Shown piece after piece: positions 4,803-5,087 of a stretch of DNA of 5,087 bases (position 1 is the stretch's first letter; the number at the start of each line of letters is the position of its first letter). Position numbers and translations under genes: made by a program. The stretch covers positions 1 to 5,087 of the forward strand of contig DPWD01000107.1 in NCBI GenBank assembly GCA_003526465.1, written 5' to 3'. The notes beneath the pieces were generated by a model, which had not been told where the DNA came from, made no database searches, and was given only the letters and a program-made list of their open reading frames with translations. Source of the stretch: Hyphomonadaceae bacterium. GTDB lineage: Bacteria; Pseudomonadota; Alphaproteobacteria; Caulobacterales; Aquidulcibacteraceae.

Positions 4803-5087
4803 TTGTTCATCCACAGGGCGCGAAAACATCAACGTTTCCAACGTCAGCAGGCGAAACGTTTGCGACGAACTGCAGTTCGCAGCCGCAATGCAATAACAGC
4901 GCCGCACGCGTTGCGATGTTCGCGCATGACGCGAGCGGCGCCTGTGAGGAACGCTCCAAGCGTTTGCACAACAACGGAAAATCCCGGCATCGCACGCGCC
5001 ATGCGCGCAAAGTTCAGCGCTAGAGCGCGTGACGCATCGTGCTTGTGGAAAACCAGCGGGAGAAAAATCCCCCGGCTTCTGTTGCCG
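4803..5087. other. non-coding region with palindromes, no supported gene
   Basis: From the possible sspB promoter to the window end I see no gene. Short open frames on both strands lack a recognisable protein family and a ribosome binding site. The stretch holds a 14-base perfect palindrome (4866-4879), a 6-bp inverted repeat with a 3-base loop, AACGCT-cca-AGCGTT (4950-4964), a GCGCT-ag-AGCGC inverted repeat (5017-5028), and three DnaA-box-like 9-mers (4807-4815, 4962-4970, 5044-5052). AACGTTT occurs twice, at 4831-4837 and 4855-4861. None of the hairpins is followed by a T tract, so no terminator is called. A plus-strand frame from ATG 5001 stays open to the edge but uses rare AGA codons and has no ribosome site. 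Confidence 0.5.
4866..4879. repeat. perfect 14-base palindrome CGAACTGCAGTTCG
   Basis: CGAACTGCAGTTCG is fully self-complementary and lies in non-coding DNA about 120 bases upstream of the sspB start. Its arms CGAAC and GTTCG, four bases apart, equal the arms of the Gram-positive LexA box, though the centre does not fit that consensus and alphaproteobacterial LexA usually binds GTTC-N7-GTTC. It may be an operator for a dimeric regulator; which one is unknown. Confidence 0.4.

Noticed and set aside
4861..4899. Possible tmRNA tag reading frame (ends QFAAAMQ then stop), tempting because sspB is adjacent
   Set aside because: Alphaproteobacterial tags end in a small hydrophobic residue plus Ala-Ala directly before the stop; this ends Met-Gln, and no tRNA-like acceptor structure is visible.
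4950..4964. Hairpin AACGCT-cca-AGCGTT as a terminator for a gene beyond the right edge
   Set aside because: No T tract follows on either strand.
5001..5087. Partial plus-strand gene starting at ATG 5001 (MRAKFSARARDASC...) or at GTG 5046
   Set aside because: No Shine-Dalgarno, rare AGA codons and no recognisable family; the window ends too soon to judge.

Overview
The window looks like a stretch of alphaproteobacterial chromosome of moderately high GC. The pointers are the alpha-type ClpXP adaptor SspB, the DUF4169 plus RHH_4 ribbon-helix-helix pair, and a class II fumarase close to both. These families commonly sit near one another in Alphaproteobacteria (recalled, not searched). I see no insertion sequence, CRISPR array, rRNA or tRNA, and no sign of recent transfer apart from a RusA-family resolvase, a family often carried by phages. 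Genus cannot be read from the sequence.

Left part, 1-1417, + strand: a tight three-gene operon of an ArsR-family winged-helix repressor (5' end outside the window), an AHSA1/SRPBCC ligand-binding-fold protein joined to it by an ATGA overlap, and a glutathione S-transferase 12 bases further on. This looks like a small stress or detoxification unit whose inducer is unknown.

Middle part, 1452-3383, - strand: fumC (TCA cycle fumarase), a short hairpin with a T tract as its likely terminator, then an intergenic stretch of about 137 bases before a DUF4169 protein and an RHH_4 protein whose genes overlap by 8 bases. That stretch carries TTGATCCGGATCAA, a perfect FNR/FixK-type box, with a -10-like hexamer at nearly the class II distance. 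It suggests that oxygen or redox state controls the DUF4169-RHH pair, and it is the most interesting signal in the window.

Right part, 3460-4746: a RusA-like Holliday junction resolvase gene runs divergently from fumC (76 bases between the starts) and overlaps by 11 bases the end of a convergent two-gene operon, sspB then a PaaI-type hotdog thioesterase, linked by a GTGA stop/start overlap. The sspB start is best placed at a GTG (4746), because a strong AAGGAGG lies 7 bases before it, inside the longer possible reading frame.

The last 341 bases (4747-5087) hold no gene I can support. They contain the sspB leader and a possible promoter, a 14-base perfect palindrome, a small hairpin and three DnaA-box-like 9-mers. 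Overall the window is ordinary core and accessory chromosome; the regulatory DNA and the small uncharacterised genes are its less explained parts.
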